Source of the DNA: Flavobacterium cerinum
GTDB taxonomy: Bacteria > Bacteroidota > Bacteroidia > Flavobacteriales > Flavobacteriaceae
Direction: 5' to 3'
DNA: 64,000 bases
Assembly (NCBI RefSeq): GCF_024496085.1
Contig: NZ_CP101751.1
Location: forward strand, 620,001 to 684,000
Shown here: piece by piece, positions 56,790 to 62,618 of the stretch
How positions within the stretch are numbered: position 1 is the first letter of the stretch
How the letters are laid out: every line of letters starts with the position of its first letter
Position numbers and translations under genes: made by a program
Notes under the pieces: model-generated
What the model was told of the DNA's origin: nothing
What the model saw: the letters and a program-made list of their open reading frames with translations, nothing else
Databases searched by the model: none

Positions 56790-56954
56790 TTATGATAATA
56801 GATAAGCGATTCCGGCGCCTACTAAAGCTCCTCCTGCTGCTACAGCAATCGATATTAATAAGGATCCACCGTTTACATCTTGTAATTGAGAATCGTTTAA
56901 TTCTACTAATGTGCTTTTGTCAAAGCCTAATTTGTTTGCAGTTTGCGTTTTCAT
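56790..56954 (-). CDS. RiPP precursor 10 (family B)
   Basis: 54 residues, protein identical to precursor 8; DNA differs from precursor 9 by a few synonymous changes. Confidence 0.92.
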   Translation of the reverse strand: MKTQTANKLGFDKSTLVELNDSQLQDVNGGSLLISIAVAAGGALVGAGIAYLLS

Positions 56955-56980
56955 GTTGGTTATAGTTTAAGGTTAAGTAA

Positions 56981-57145
56981 TTATGATAATAGATAAGCGA
57001 TTCCGGCGCCTACTAAAGCTCCTCCTGCTGCTACAGCAATCGATATTAATAAGGATCCACCGTTTACATCTTGTAATTGAGAATCGTTTAATTCTACTAA
57101 TGTGCTTTTGTCAAAGCCTAATTTGTTTGCAGTTTGCGTTTTCAT
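56981..57145 (-). CDS. RiPP precursor 11 (family B)
   Basis: 54 residues, protein identical to precursor 8; its unit is almost the same DNA as that of precursor 10. Confidence 0.92.
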   Translation of the reverse strand: MKTQTANKLGFDKSTLVELNDSQLQDVNGGSLLISIAVAAGGALVGAGIAYLLS

Positions 57146-57171
57146 GTTGGTTATAGTTTAAGGTTAAGTAA

Positions 57172-57336
57172 TTATGATAATAGATAAGCGATTCCGGCTC
57201 CTACTAAAGCTCCTCCAGCCGCTACAGCAATGGATATTAATAAGGATCCACCGTTTACTTCTTGTAATTGAGAATCGTTTAACTCTACTAATGTGCTTTT
57301 GTCAAAGCCTAATTTGTTTGCAGTTTGCGTTTTCAT
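57172..57336 (-). CDS. RiPP precursor 12 (family B)
   Basis: 54 residues; differs from precursor 8 only by Asp26 to Glu in the leader (QEVNGG). Confidence 0.92.
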   Translation of the reverse strand: MKTQTANKLGFDKSTLVELNDSQLQEVNGGSLLISIAVAAGGALVGAGIAYLLS

Positions 57337-57362
57337 GTTGATTATGGTTTAAGGTTAAGTAA

Positions 57363-57527
57363 TTATGATAATAGATAAGCGATTCCGGCTCCTACTAAAG
57401 CTCCTCCTGCTGCTACAGCAATCGATATTAATAAGGATCCACCGTTTACTTCTTGTAATTGAGAATCGTTTAACTCTACTAATGTGCTTTTGTCAAAGCC
57501 TAATTTGTTTGCAGTTTGCGTTTTCAT
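57363..57527 (-). CDS. RiPP precursor 13 (family B)
   Basis: 54 residues; same protein as precursor 12 (Glu26). Confidence 0.92.
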   Translation of the reverse strand: MKTQTANKLGFDKSTLVELNDSQLQEVNGGSLLISIAVAAGGALVGAGIAYLLS

Positions 57528-57552
57528 GTTGATTATGATTTAAGGTTAGTAA

Positions 57553-57717
57553 TTATGATAATAGATATGCGATTCCGGCTCCTACTAAAGCTCCTCCAGC
57601 CGCTACAGCGATTGATATTAATAAGGATCCACCGTTTACGTCTTGTAATTGAGAATCGTTTAATTCTACTAATGTGCTTTTGTCAAAGCCTAATTTGTTT
57701 GCAGTTTGCGTTTTCAT
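57553..57717 (-). CDS. RiPP precursor 14 (family B)
   Basis: 54 residues, protein identical to precursor 8. The 190-bp unit repeats base for base in the unit of precursor 15 over at least 180 bp. Confidence 0.92.
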   Translation of the reverse strand: MKTQTANKLGFDKSTLVELNDSQLQDVNGGSLLISIAVAAGGALVGAGIAYLLS

Positions 57718-57742
57718 GTTGATTATGATTTAAGGTTAGTAA

Positions 57743-57907
57743 TTATGATAATAGATATGCGATTCCGGCTCCTACTAAAGCTCCTCCAGCCGCTACAGCG
57801 ATTGATATTAATAAGGATCCACCGTTTACGTCTTGTAATTGAGAATCGTTTAATTCTACTAATGTGCTTTTGTCAAAGCCTAATTTGTTTGCAGTTTGCG
57901 TTTTCAT
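57743..57907 (-). CDS. RiPP precursor 15 (family B)
   Basis: 54 residues, gene identical in DNA to precursor 14, the most recent duplication in the array. Confidence 0.92.
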   Translation of the reverse strand: MKTQTANKLGFDKSTLVELNDSQLQDVNGGSLLISIAVAAGGALVGAGIAYLLS

Positions 57908-57933
57908 GTTGGTTATAGTTTAAGGTTAAGTAA

Positions 57934-58098
57934 TTATGATAATAGATAAGCGATTCCGGCTCCTACTAAAGCACCTCCTGCTGCTACAGCAATGGATATT
58001 AATAAGGATCCACCGTTTACATCTTGTAATTGAGAATCGTTTAACTCTACTAATGTGTTTTTGTTAAAACCTAATTTGTTTGCGTTTTGTGTTTTCAT
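57934..58098 (-). CDS. RiPP precursor 16 (family B)
   Basis: 54 residues. Core as precursor 8, but the leader differs (Asn5, Asn12, Asn14: KLGFNKNTLVELNDSQ). First family B gene of the tandem block in transcription order. Unlike precursors 8-15 it has the 32-nt upstream element (58123-58155). Confidence 0.92.
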   Translation of the reverse strand: MKTQNANKLGFNKNTLVELNDSQLQDVNGGSLLISIAVAAGGALVGAGIAYLLS

Positions 58099-58169
58099 GA
58101 TTTATTTGATTTATTGATTTATCCCTACTCTGTTCCGGATTTTCGGGAGACTCCTGTTTTATTATAGTA

Positions 58170-58343
58170 TTATCCAGCCTGGAGAATATTTTTAGTCGTA
58201 TGATAGCCTAATGCAATCACATACATTGCAAATCCCAGGCATGGTACCAGTATAGCACCGTCTGCATTCATCATTTGTGAATTGTTCAACACGGTTACTG
58301 TAGAAGCTTTAAAGTCCAGTTTATTTTGTGCTGGTGCTTTCAT
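58170..58343 (-). CDS. RiPP precursor 17 (diverged family A)
   Basis: 57 residues from ATG 58343 (MKAPAQNKLDFKASTVTVLN); an upstream ATG at 58370 would add nine residues that do not match the leader. The site is ADGA and the core starts ILVPCLGFAMYVIALGYHTT, ending KNILQAG. The two Thr before the Cys of family A are lost (Ile-Leu), so ring formation N-terminal to Cys is not possible. Its start overlaps the 3' end of the small membrane gene by 23 bp. Confidence 0.85.
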   Translation of the reverse strand: MKAPAQNKLDFKASTVTVLNNSQMMNADGAILVPCLGFAMYVIALGYHTTKNILQAG

Positions 58344-58452
58344 GATTTTGCTTCTCTTTAGTGATAACATCTTTTGTTATCGTATATCCGGTGTAAACGG
58401 ATAACAGAAAAACAAAAATCACTGCCAGTTTTTTAAAAGAATATTTTTCCAT
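58321..58452 (-). CDS. Small single-helix membrane protein A, immunity candidate
   Basis: 43 residues: MEKYSFKK, one transmembrane helix (LAVIFVFLLSVYTGY), then a charged tail ITKDVITKEKQNHESTSTK. It starts 15 bp after the stop of family B precursor 18. It is a paralogue of the protein at 58799-58924 (shared GY-x-IT-K/R-D-V/I-L/I-T-K/R-x-KQ). Small membrane proteins next to bacteriocin genes are often immunity proteins; that role is inference. Confidence 0.75.
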   Translation of the reverse strand: MEKYSFKKLAVIFVFLLSVYTGYTITKDVITKEKQNHESTSTK

Positions 58453-58467
58453 AGCGCTATTATTTAA

Positions 58468-58638
58468 TTATTTAGCATGTACCAGATATGCGATTCCGGC
58501 TCCGATTAAAGCTCCTCCTGCTGCTACAGCAATTGATATTAATAAGGATCCACCGTTTACATCCTGTAGTTGAGAATCGTTTAACTCTACTAATGTGCTT
58601 TTGTCAAAGCCTAATTTGTTTGCAGTTTGCGTTTTCAT
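58468..58638 (-). CDS. RiPP precursor 18 (family B variant)
   Basis: 56 residues. Leader as family B; core starts SLLISIAVAAGG and continues ALIGAGIAYLVHAK, so Val45 is Ile and the tail is VHAK instead of LS. Followed 15 bp later by small membrane protein A. Has the 32-nt upstream element (58663-58696). Confidence 0.92.
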   Translation of the reverse strand: MKTQTANKLGFDKSTLVELNDSQLQDVNGGSLLISIAVAAGGALIGAGIAYLVHAK

Positions 58639-58798
58639 AATTGTACTTGATTTATTGATTTACCCTTACTCTATTCCGGATTTTCAGGAAACTCCGTTGC
58701 TATTTCAATTTTTACAGGATAATCTCAACTCAAAAGATCGTCCCGTTTACCATCGATCAGTTCATCAACTCAAACCTGTGTCTGAATTGAATTCCGGA

Positions 58799-58924
58799 TT
58801 ATTTTTCAATTGTTTTTCCTTGTTTTTTTCGGGTCAAAATGTCCCGGGTGATCTGATATCCGACGTAAAGTGCTATCAGAAAAACAAGAATCATCCATAT
58901 ATCGTCGGTAAAATTGCTTGTCAT
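58799..58924 (-). CDS. Small single-helix membrane protein B, immunity candidate
   Basis: 41 residues: acidic start MTSNFTDDIW, transmembrane helix (MILVFLIALYVGY), basic tail QITRDILTRKKQGKTIEK. It starts 6 bp after the stop of family B precursor 19. Paralogue of protein A at 58321-58452; both follow a family B variant, so the gene pair was duplicated as a unit. Confidence 0.75.
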   Translation of the reverse strand: MTSNFTDDIWMILVFLIALYVGYQITRDILTRKKQGKTIEK

Positions 58925-58930
58925 AGCTTT

Positions 58931-59098
58931 TTATTTATGTACCAGGTAAGCAATTCCGGCTCCGATTAAGGCACCACCTGCTGCTACCGCGATCGATATT
59001 AATAATGAACCTCCGTTTACATCCTGTAATTGGTTGTCGTTCAATTCCACTAAAGTGTTTTTGTTAAAACCTAATTTGTTTGCGTTTTGCGTTTTCAT
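58931..59098 (-). CDS. RiPP precursor 19 (family B variant)
   Basis: 55 residues. Leader KLGFNKNTLVELNDNQLQDV then NGG; core starts SLLISIAVAAGG and ends ALIGAGIAYLVHK. Together with small membrane protein B it looks like the ancestral toxin-immunity style pair of family B. Confidence 0.92.
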   Translation of the reverse strand: MKTQNANKLGFNKNTLVELNDNQLQDVNGGSLLISIAVAAGGALIGAGIAYLVHK

Positions 59099-59125
59099 GA
59101 TATTTGTTTTTTTAGTTATTAATTT

Positions 59126-59284
59126 TTAGATCCACTCATAGTAAATGGCCATAGCAACAGAAATTGCGATTGTTCCTGTAAGAACTGCCGAAGAACCACC
59201 TTGTACTTCGTTTAACTGATTGTCGTTTAACTCCGCTAAAGCATTTTTAGAGAAAGTCAGTTTGTTGGTGTTTTGCGTTTTCAT
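59126..59284 (-). CDS. RiPP precursor 20
   Basis: 52 residues. Leader KLTFSKNALAELNDNQLNEV then QGG; core SSAVLTGTIAISVAMAIYYE ending WI. No Cys; two Ser and two Thr early in the core, hydrophobic end. AACCTTTAAAA motif 10-20 nt before the ATG. Confidence 0.9.
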   Translation of the reverse strand: MKTQNTNKLTFSKNALAELNDNQLNEVQGGSSAVLTGTIAISVAMAIYYEWI

Positions 59285-59302
59285 AGGGTATAGTTTTAAA
59301 GG

Positions 59303-59455
59303 TTAAAGAATTACGTCTGCTATCATTCTTGTAAAAATGGATATCGGTACATAAGTGGATGTTCCGCCATTGATTTCATTTAGATGAACATCATTAAGCT
59401 CTACTAATACACTTTTAGTAAAAGCCAGTTTTTCTTGTAGATTTGTTGCTTTCAT
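59303..59455 (-). CDS. RiPP precursor 21
   Basis: 50 residues. Leader KLAFTKSVLVELNDVHLNEI then NGG; core TSTYVPISIFTRMIADVIL. No Cys. The segment YVPISIFTRM resembles FMPISTCLCPMITRI of precursor 24, so these two probably share an origin, with the Cys pair lost or gained. Confidence 0.88.
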   Translation of the reverse strand: MKATNLQEKLAFTKSVLVELNDVHLNEINGGTSTYVPISIFTRMIADVIL

Positions 59456-59596
59456 ATTTTTCTTTTTTATTGGTTACTATTGGGCATAGCGGTTCCTGTG
59501 CAAGTGGAAAAAACAATTTCCATTACCTATTATCTGGATAATATGTTAAATGTGATTATTACTCCTCCGGACAGGAAAGAAAGAGCCGGAAGCGAA

Positions 59597-59776
59597 TTAG
59601 GCTAATACCGCCAAATCTCTTACTACAGTTAGAATCGGAAGGCATACACATCCGGAACAAGTTTCCCCGCCAACAATTGTTGATCCTCCGTTAACTGTCA
59701 TCATTTCAGCAGGGTTTAATTCTGCTACTGAATTTTTGGCAAAAGCCAATTTACTGTTTGCGTTTTGTGATTTCAT
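59597..59776 (-). CDS. RiPP precursor 22 (family D, CxGCVC core)
   Basis: 59 residues. Leader KLAFAKNSVAELNPAEMMTV then NGG; core STIVGGETCSGCVCLPILTV ending VRDLAVLA. Three Cys in TCSGCVC with Ser and Thr upstream: up to three thioether rings are possible. Paralogue of precursor 30. Confidence 0.92.
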   Translation of the reverse strand: MKSQNANSKLAFAKNSVAELNPAEMMTVNGGSTIVGGETCSGCVCLPILTVVRDLAVLA

Positions 59777-59789
59777 CGTTTTTATAGTT

Positions 59790-59972
59790 TTAAGGTTGAA
59801 ATTTTGTGATATTGCGTATCGGTCCGGGAAGCAGTATACAGTCTCCGCAGATCAATGTGGTTTGTTCATTATTTGTATCACCGCCACCTGCGATATGATA
59901 CATGAATTCCATGTCCAGTTCCGTAACATCATTTTTCTTAAAATGAAGTGTATTGTTGTTTGCGTTTTTCAT
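59790..59972 (-). CDS. RiPP precursor 23 (family C, TTxxCGDC core)
   Basis: 60 residues from ATG 59972 (MKNANNNTLHFKKNDVTELD); the frame is open upstream, but this start aligns with the other leaders. Site AGGG, core DTNNEQTTLICGDCILLPGP ending IRNITKFQP. Two Cys in ICGDC preceded by Thr-Thr. Close to precursor 33. Confidence 0.92.
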   Translation of the reverse strand: MKNANNNTLHFKKNDVTELDMEFMYHIAGGGDTNNEQTTLICGDCILLPGPIRNITKFQP

Positions 59973-59974
59973 AA

Positions 59975-60142
59975 TTAAAGCTGTCGGGTTATTCTTGTAA
60001 TCATTGGACATAAACAAGTGGATATCGGCATAAAATCAGCAATTGATTCACCTCCTCCGTTAATTGCAGCTAATGTTGTTTCGCTTAACTCTATTACGGA
60101 CTGTCTTTTAAAAGACAATTTATCTGATGTAGTTGTTTTCAT
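59975..60142 (-). CDS. RiPP precursor 24
   Basis: 55 residues. Leader KLSFKRQSVIELSETTLAAI then NGG; core GESIADFMPISTCLCPMITR ending ITRQL. Two Cys in STCLC. Only 2 bp separate its stop from the start of precursor 23, so both are read from one message. Confidence 0.9.
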   Translation of the reverse strand: MKTTTSDKLSFKRQSVIELSETTLAAINGGGESIADFMPISTCLCPMITRITRQL

Positions 60143-60156
60143 ACTATTCTGTTTTT

Positions 60157-60318
60157 TTAGTTTTCAAATTTTTCAGTAATCGTTTGGAATGTCATCGTAA
60201 TCAGGGAAGTACTTGACGGTGTCAATGTTCCTCCTGCAATAGCGGTCATAGTTTGATCATTTAACTCGGTTATCGATCGTTTATCAAACGCAAGTCGGTT
60301 GCTAGTTTCTTTTTTCAT
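60157..60318 (-). CDS. RiPP precursor 25 (family E, Thr/Ser-rich)
   Basis: 53 residues. Leader RLAFDKRSITELNDQTMTAI then AGG; core TLTPSSTSLITMTFQTITEK ending FEN. Six Thr and three Ser in 23 residues, no Cys. It shares a TSLxxxT motif with precursors 26 and 28. Confidence 0.9.
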   Translation of the reverse strand: MKKETSNRLAFDKRSITELNDQTMTAIAGGTLTPSSTSLITMTFQTITEKFEN

Positions 60319-60326
60319 AATCCCGA

Positions 60327-60497
60327 TTACAATAATGTCATATCATATCCTGATCCGGTGGTCAAGACGATCAGTGAAGTTGTCCCTACAAAGATGGTAC
60401 TTCCGGTTCCGCCGGCGATAGCGCTCATTTTTTGCTCATTTAGTTCAACCAATGAATTTTTGCTGAACTGTAGTGTTGTGTTCATTTGTTTTTTCAT
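60327..60497 (-). CDS. RiPP precursor 26 (family E)
   Basis: 56 residues. Leader TLQFSKNSLVELNEQKMSAI then AGG; core TGSTIFVGTTSLIVLTTGSG ending YDMTLL. Seven Thr, three Ser, no Cys. The VGTTSLIVLTT segment parallels VGGTSLVLITM of precursor 28. Confidence 0.9.
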   Translation of the reverse strand: MKKQMNTTLQFSKNSLVELNEQKMSAIAGGTGSTIFVGTTSLIVLTTGSGYDMTLL

Positions 60498-60660
60498 GAT
60501 TCTATATTTTTAAGGTTAAAACTTTTTAATCGCAGGATTATGTTATACAATCTCCAGAGCTTCCGGCAAACGGACATGATGGTTCGCGTTGCTTCATTGC
60601 AACCTTTTATTCCCTTCTTATCATCGGGTTGTAAGCCCGTTTGCTATCGCTCTCTGATGA
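60498..60660 (-). other. Spacer with a possible remnant ORF
   Basis: 163 bp between precursors 27 and 26, wider than most spacers. A 19-codon frame reads MKQREPSCPFAGSSGDCIT without a leader. It may be a decayed precursor end or chance. I see no other feature. Confidence 0.3.
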
Positions 60661-60837
60661 TTACAAATGATTCAGATGTCCTAGCTGACGTGTTACGACT
60701 ACACAATCACCACAGATAAAAGTTGTGGGTCCGTCGTTTGTATCAGCACCGCCCATGATCGATTTCATGGCATTTAAATCCAATTCTGCTATAACGTTTC
60801 TTTCAAATGAAAGTTTGTTGTTTTTTGCTGTTTTCAT
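60661..60837 (-). CDS. RiPP precursor 27 (family C)
   Basis: 58 residues. Leader KLSFERNVIAELDLNAMKSI then MGG; core ADTNDGPTTFICGDCVVVTR ending QLGHLNHL. TTFICGDC is the family C signature. Confidence 0.92.
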   Translation of the reverse strand: MKTAKNNKLSFERNVIAELDLNAMKSIMGGADTNDGPTTFICGDCVVVTRQLGHLNHL

Positions 60838-60854
60838 AAGTCGCTTTTTGACTA

Positions 60855-61019
60855 TTATTGCGCTACTTTATTGATAGCCGTGTGCATCGTGATTAACACC
60901 AGCGATGTTCCGCCTACAAGCGTTACCGTCCCTCCGATAATGGCTGCCATTTTGGGTTCGTTTAACTCAACCAGGGCCATTTTCTGAAATTCCAGCTTTG
61001 TTACATTTTGTTTTTTCAT
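60855..61019 (-). CDS. RiPP precursor 28 (family E)
   Basis: 54 residues. Leader KLEFQKMALVELNEPKMAAI then IGG; core TVTLVGGTSLVLITMHTAIN ending KVAQ. Five Thr, one Ser, no Cys. Lies between family C precursors 29 and 27. Confidence 0.9.
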   Translation of the reverse strand: MKKQNVTKLEFQKMALVELNEPKMAAIIGGTVTLVGGTSLVLITMHTAINKVAQ

Positions 61020-61113
61020 AACTGCTTTTTTTAAGGTTAATCCGTTTTCTACCGTTCTTTTTAAAGATCTGTAGGAAGTAAACAGGTAATCTTACGGGAT
61101 TACAGCTGTTTTT

Positions 61114-61269
61114 TTAGTTGATCGCATTGTTGATGCGGGTTGTCACAACCACACACTCTCCGCATACGAAAGTTGTAGCACCACCAATTACGTTTTGCAT
61201 TACAGCGTTGTCTAATGTTACTACTGAATTTGTTTTAAATACCAGTTTATTTGTTTCTTGTGTTTTCAT
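61114..61269 (-). CDS. RiPP precursor 29 (family C)
   Basis: 51 residues. Leader KLVFKTNSVVTLDNAVMQNV then IGG; core ATTFVCGECVVVTTRINNAI ending N. CGEC replaces CGDC. A hairpin (GTAATC / GATTAC, 61086-61102) lies between this gene and precursor 28. Confidence 0.92.
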   Translation of the reverse strand: MKTQETNKLVFKTNSVVTLDNAVMQNVIGGATTFVCGECVVVTTRINNAIN

Positions 61270-61479
61270 GATACTTGTGTTTTTTTAGTTTAGGTTATGG
61301 TTTCCGCATTATAGCAACGGTGATTCCATCTTATTTCAGGTTGAATCGTTCCTTATCACGGATTCCTTTTTTATTTTGTTGTTTTTTCGGTTTCCTCATT
61401 TCCGGCCATAATTATCCTGTTGCCAAACAGCGTATTGCTGCTCACATTCGGAAAAAACAGTTAAGAAAAGGGGATTTTA
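61270..61479. other. 210-bp spacer between precursors 30 and 29
   Basis: No leader motif or convincing gene on either strand; only short frames under 25 codons. It is the widest gap inside the main array. Confidence 0.5.
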
Positions 61480-61656
61480 TTACAATGCCTCAATCTGCAT
61501 TATGGTACGGATAGCTGATAAACAGACACATCCGGTACAGGTTTCACCACCCATAATAGTGGATCCGCCATTTATTTCCAGCATTTCGAGATGATTTAGT
61601 TCTGCGATATCATTTTTCGCAAATACCAATTTGTTGATTTTGTTGTGTGTTTTCAT
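61480..61656 (-). CDS. RiPP precursor 30 (family D)
   Basis: 58 residues. Leader KLVFAKNDIAELNHLEMLEI then NGG; core STIMGGETCTGCVCLSAIRT ending IMQIEAL. Three Cys in TCTGCVC, paralogue of precursor 22 with a diverged tail. Confidence 0.92.
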   Translation of the reverse strand: MKTHNKINKLVFAKNDIAELNHLEMLEINGGSTIMGGETCTGCVCLSAIRTIMQIEAL

Positions 61657-61668
61657 GACAATCCCGTT

Positions 61669-61827
61669 TTATACCTGCGGCTTCATCATGTCTTTGATCT
61701 TGTCGCCGATATAATTGATAATCGCGTCCATTGATCCGCCGTTTACATTTAGTAACTGGCTGTCGTTTAATTCAGCAATTGCATTTTTAGCAAAAGCCAA
61801 ACGGTTGGTGTTTTTTGTCGTTTTCAT
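61669..61827 (-). CDS. RiPP precursor 31 (family G, amphipathic)
   Basis: 52 residues. Leader RLAFAKNAIAELNDSQLLNV then NGG; core starts SMDAIINYIGDKIKD and ends MMKPQV. Apart from Ser32 there is no Ser, Thr or Cys to modify. Charged and hydrophobic residues alternate as in an amphipathic helix. Confidence 0.92.
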   Translation of the reverse strand: MKTTKNTNRLAFAKNAIAELNDSQLLNVNGGSMDAIINYIGDKIKDMMKPQV

Positions 61828-61839
61828 ACTATTGCAGTT

Positions 61840-61998
61840 TTATACTTGTGGTTTCATCATATCTTTGATTTTATCGCCGATATAGTTAATAATTGCATCC
61901 ATTGATCCGCCGTTTACATTTAGTAACTGACTGTCGTTTAATTCTACAATTGCATTTTTAGCAAAAGCTAAACGGTTGGTGTTTTTTGTCGTTTTCAT
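61840..61998 (-). CDS. RiPP precursor 32 (family G)
   Basis: 52 residues, the same as precursor 31 except Val for Ala at residue 18 of the leader (AIVELN). Tandem duplicate 171 bp apart. Confidence 0.92.
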   Translation of the reverse strand: MKTTKNTNRLAFAKNAIVELNDSQLLNVNGGSMDAIINYIGDKIKDMMKPQV

Positions 61999-62102
61999 AT
62001 TGTTTATTTTTTTAGGTTAGATTTTGTTTTGTAAAGGAAAAACCAGTCGTATCTGATTATATTTCCAGTATGTCCTGATTTTCCCTTATACTTAAAGTAC
62101 TA

Positions 62103-62288
62103 TTATTGTGCTAGTTTAATAATCGTTCTGATTGGTCCCGGAACCGGAATACAGTCGCCGCAGATAATTGTAGTTTGATCTTGAATAATGGTTGTTCCAC
62201 CACCTGCAATATTTCTCATTGCTGTTTGATCTAATTCTGCAACTGAACTTTTCTTAAAAGTAAGTACGCTTTTGTTTTCTTTTTTCAT
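62103..62288 (-). CDS. RiPP precursor 33 (family C)
   Basis: 61 residues. Leader VLTFKKSSVAELDQTAMRNI then AGGG; core TTIIQDQTTIICGDCIPVPG ending PIRTIIKLAQ. Two Cys, several Thr before them. Shares the C-terminal PVPGPIR-type segment with precursor 23. Confidence 0.93.
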   Translation of the reverse strand: MKKENKSVLTFKKSSVAELDQTAMRNIAGGGTTIIQDQTTIICGDCIPVPGPIRTIIKLAQ

Positions 62289-62339
62289 GATTTAAGTATT
62301 AAGGTTGATTAAAAATTGATTTGCATGTTTGTTTTGCTA

Positions 62340-62534
62340 TTATAGCGGTCCGGCCATAGGGCTAAATTCATCTACATAATGACCTTTACTGGAGTTGACA
62401 CAGAAAGTGCAACTTATTGGACTGTTGTTTTGCAGTACACTTGTACCGCCGTTAACACCTTGTAATTCTTCACCGTTAAGTTCAACCAGGGAACTTTTAT
62501 AGAAGAACAGCATAGTAGTTCTTTGATTTTTCAT
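62340..62534 (-). CDS. RiPP precursor 34 (Ser-rich, CTFC core)
   Basis: 64 residues, the longest. Leader MLFFYKSSLVELNGEELQGV then NGG; core TSVLQNNSPISCTFCVNSSK ending GHYVDEFSPMAGPL. Two Cys in SCTFC with Ser on both sides. No close paralogue in the array. Confidence 0.9.
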   Translation of the reverse strand: MKNQRTTMLFFYKSSLVELNGEELQGVNGGTSVLQNNSPISCTFCVNSSKGHYVDEFSPMAGPL

Positions 62535-62618
62535 AATTCTCGTTTTATTTAGTTAATAGATAGTCTGTTCAAAATACTTTTGAATAAAAACATAACCACG
62601 AGGAATCGGATTTGCCTG

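Larger units (their letters stand above)
56397..58098 (-). repeat. Tandem array of nine family B precursor units (~191 bp)
   Basis: Start codons are 191, 191, 191, 191, 191, 190, 190 and 191 bp apart. Units are nearly identical, including the spacer. This points to repeated unequal crossing-over or gene conversion, and copy number may vary between strains. Confidence 0.96.
54287..58696 (-). promoter_or_regulatory. Conserved 32-nt 5' leader element (eight copies)
   Basis: Plus-strand pattern CCTACTCTgTtatGGATTTTCGG followed by aTTACTCCc. Copies: 54287-54319, 55175-55206, 55430-55461, 55676-55707, 55919-55950, 56162-56193, 58123-58155 and 58663-58696. Each begins 22-26 nt upstream of the ATG of precursors 1, 2, 3, 4, 5, 6, 16 and 18. 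Its fixed distance and spread over three core families show that it is a 5' UTR element, not part of the coding duplication. The role is unknown. Confidence 0.7.

Noticed and set aside
55518..57918. Plus-strand frames of 67-70 codons inside the precursor blocks, including two identical ones
   Set aside because: They are mirror images of the repeated minus-strand precursor genes; only the minus-strand frames show leader and GG motifs.
56397..58098. CRISPR-like regular repeats
   Set aside because: The unit is 191 bp and nearly identical throughout, with a coding frame; there are no unique spacers and no cas genes.
58595..58969. Plus-strand frame of 124 codons
   Set aside because: It covers the minus-strand small membrane gene and parts of precursors 18 and 19, which have motif and paralogue support.
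59456..59596. 18-codon frame MEIVFSTCTGTAMPNSNQ in the spacer between precursors 22 and 21
   Set aside because: No leader or GG site and too short to support; could be a remnant.
60486..60719. Plus-strand frame of 77 codons
   Set aside because: Overlaps precursor 27 and the spacer; no start context or motif.
61081..61113. Hairpin with T run between precursors 29 and 28
   Set aside because: The T run lies on the plus strand, opposite to the direction of the genes, so it is not called as their terminator.
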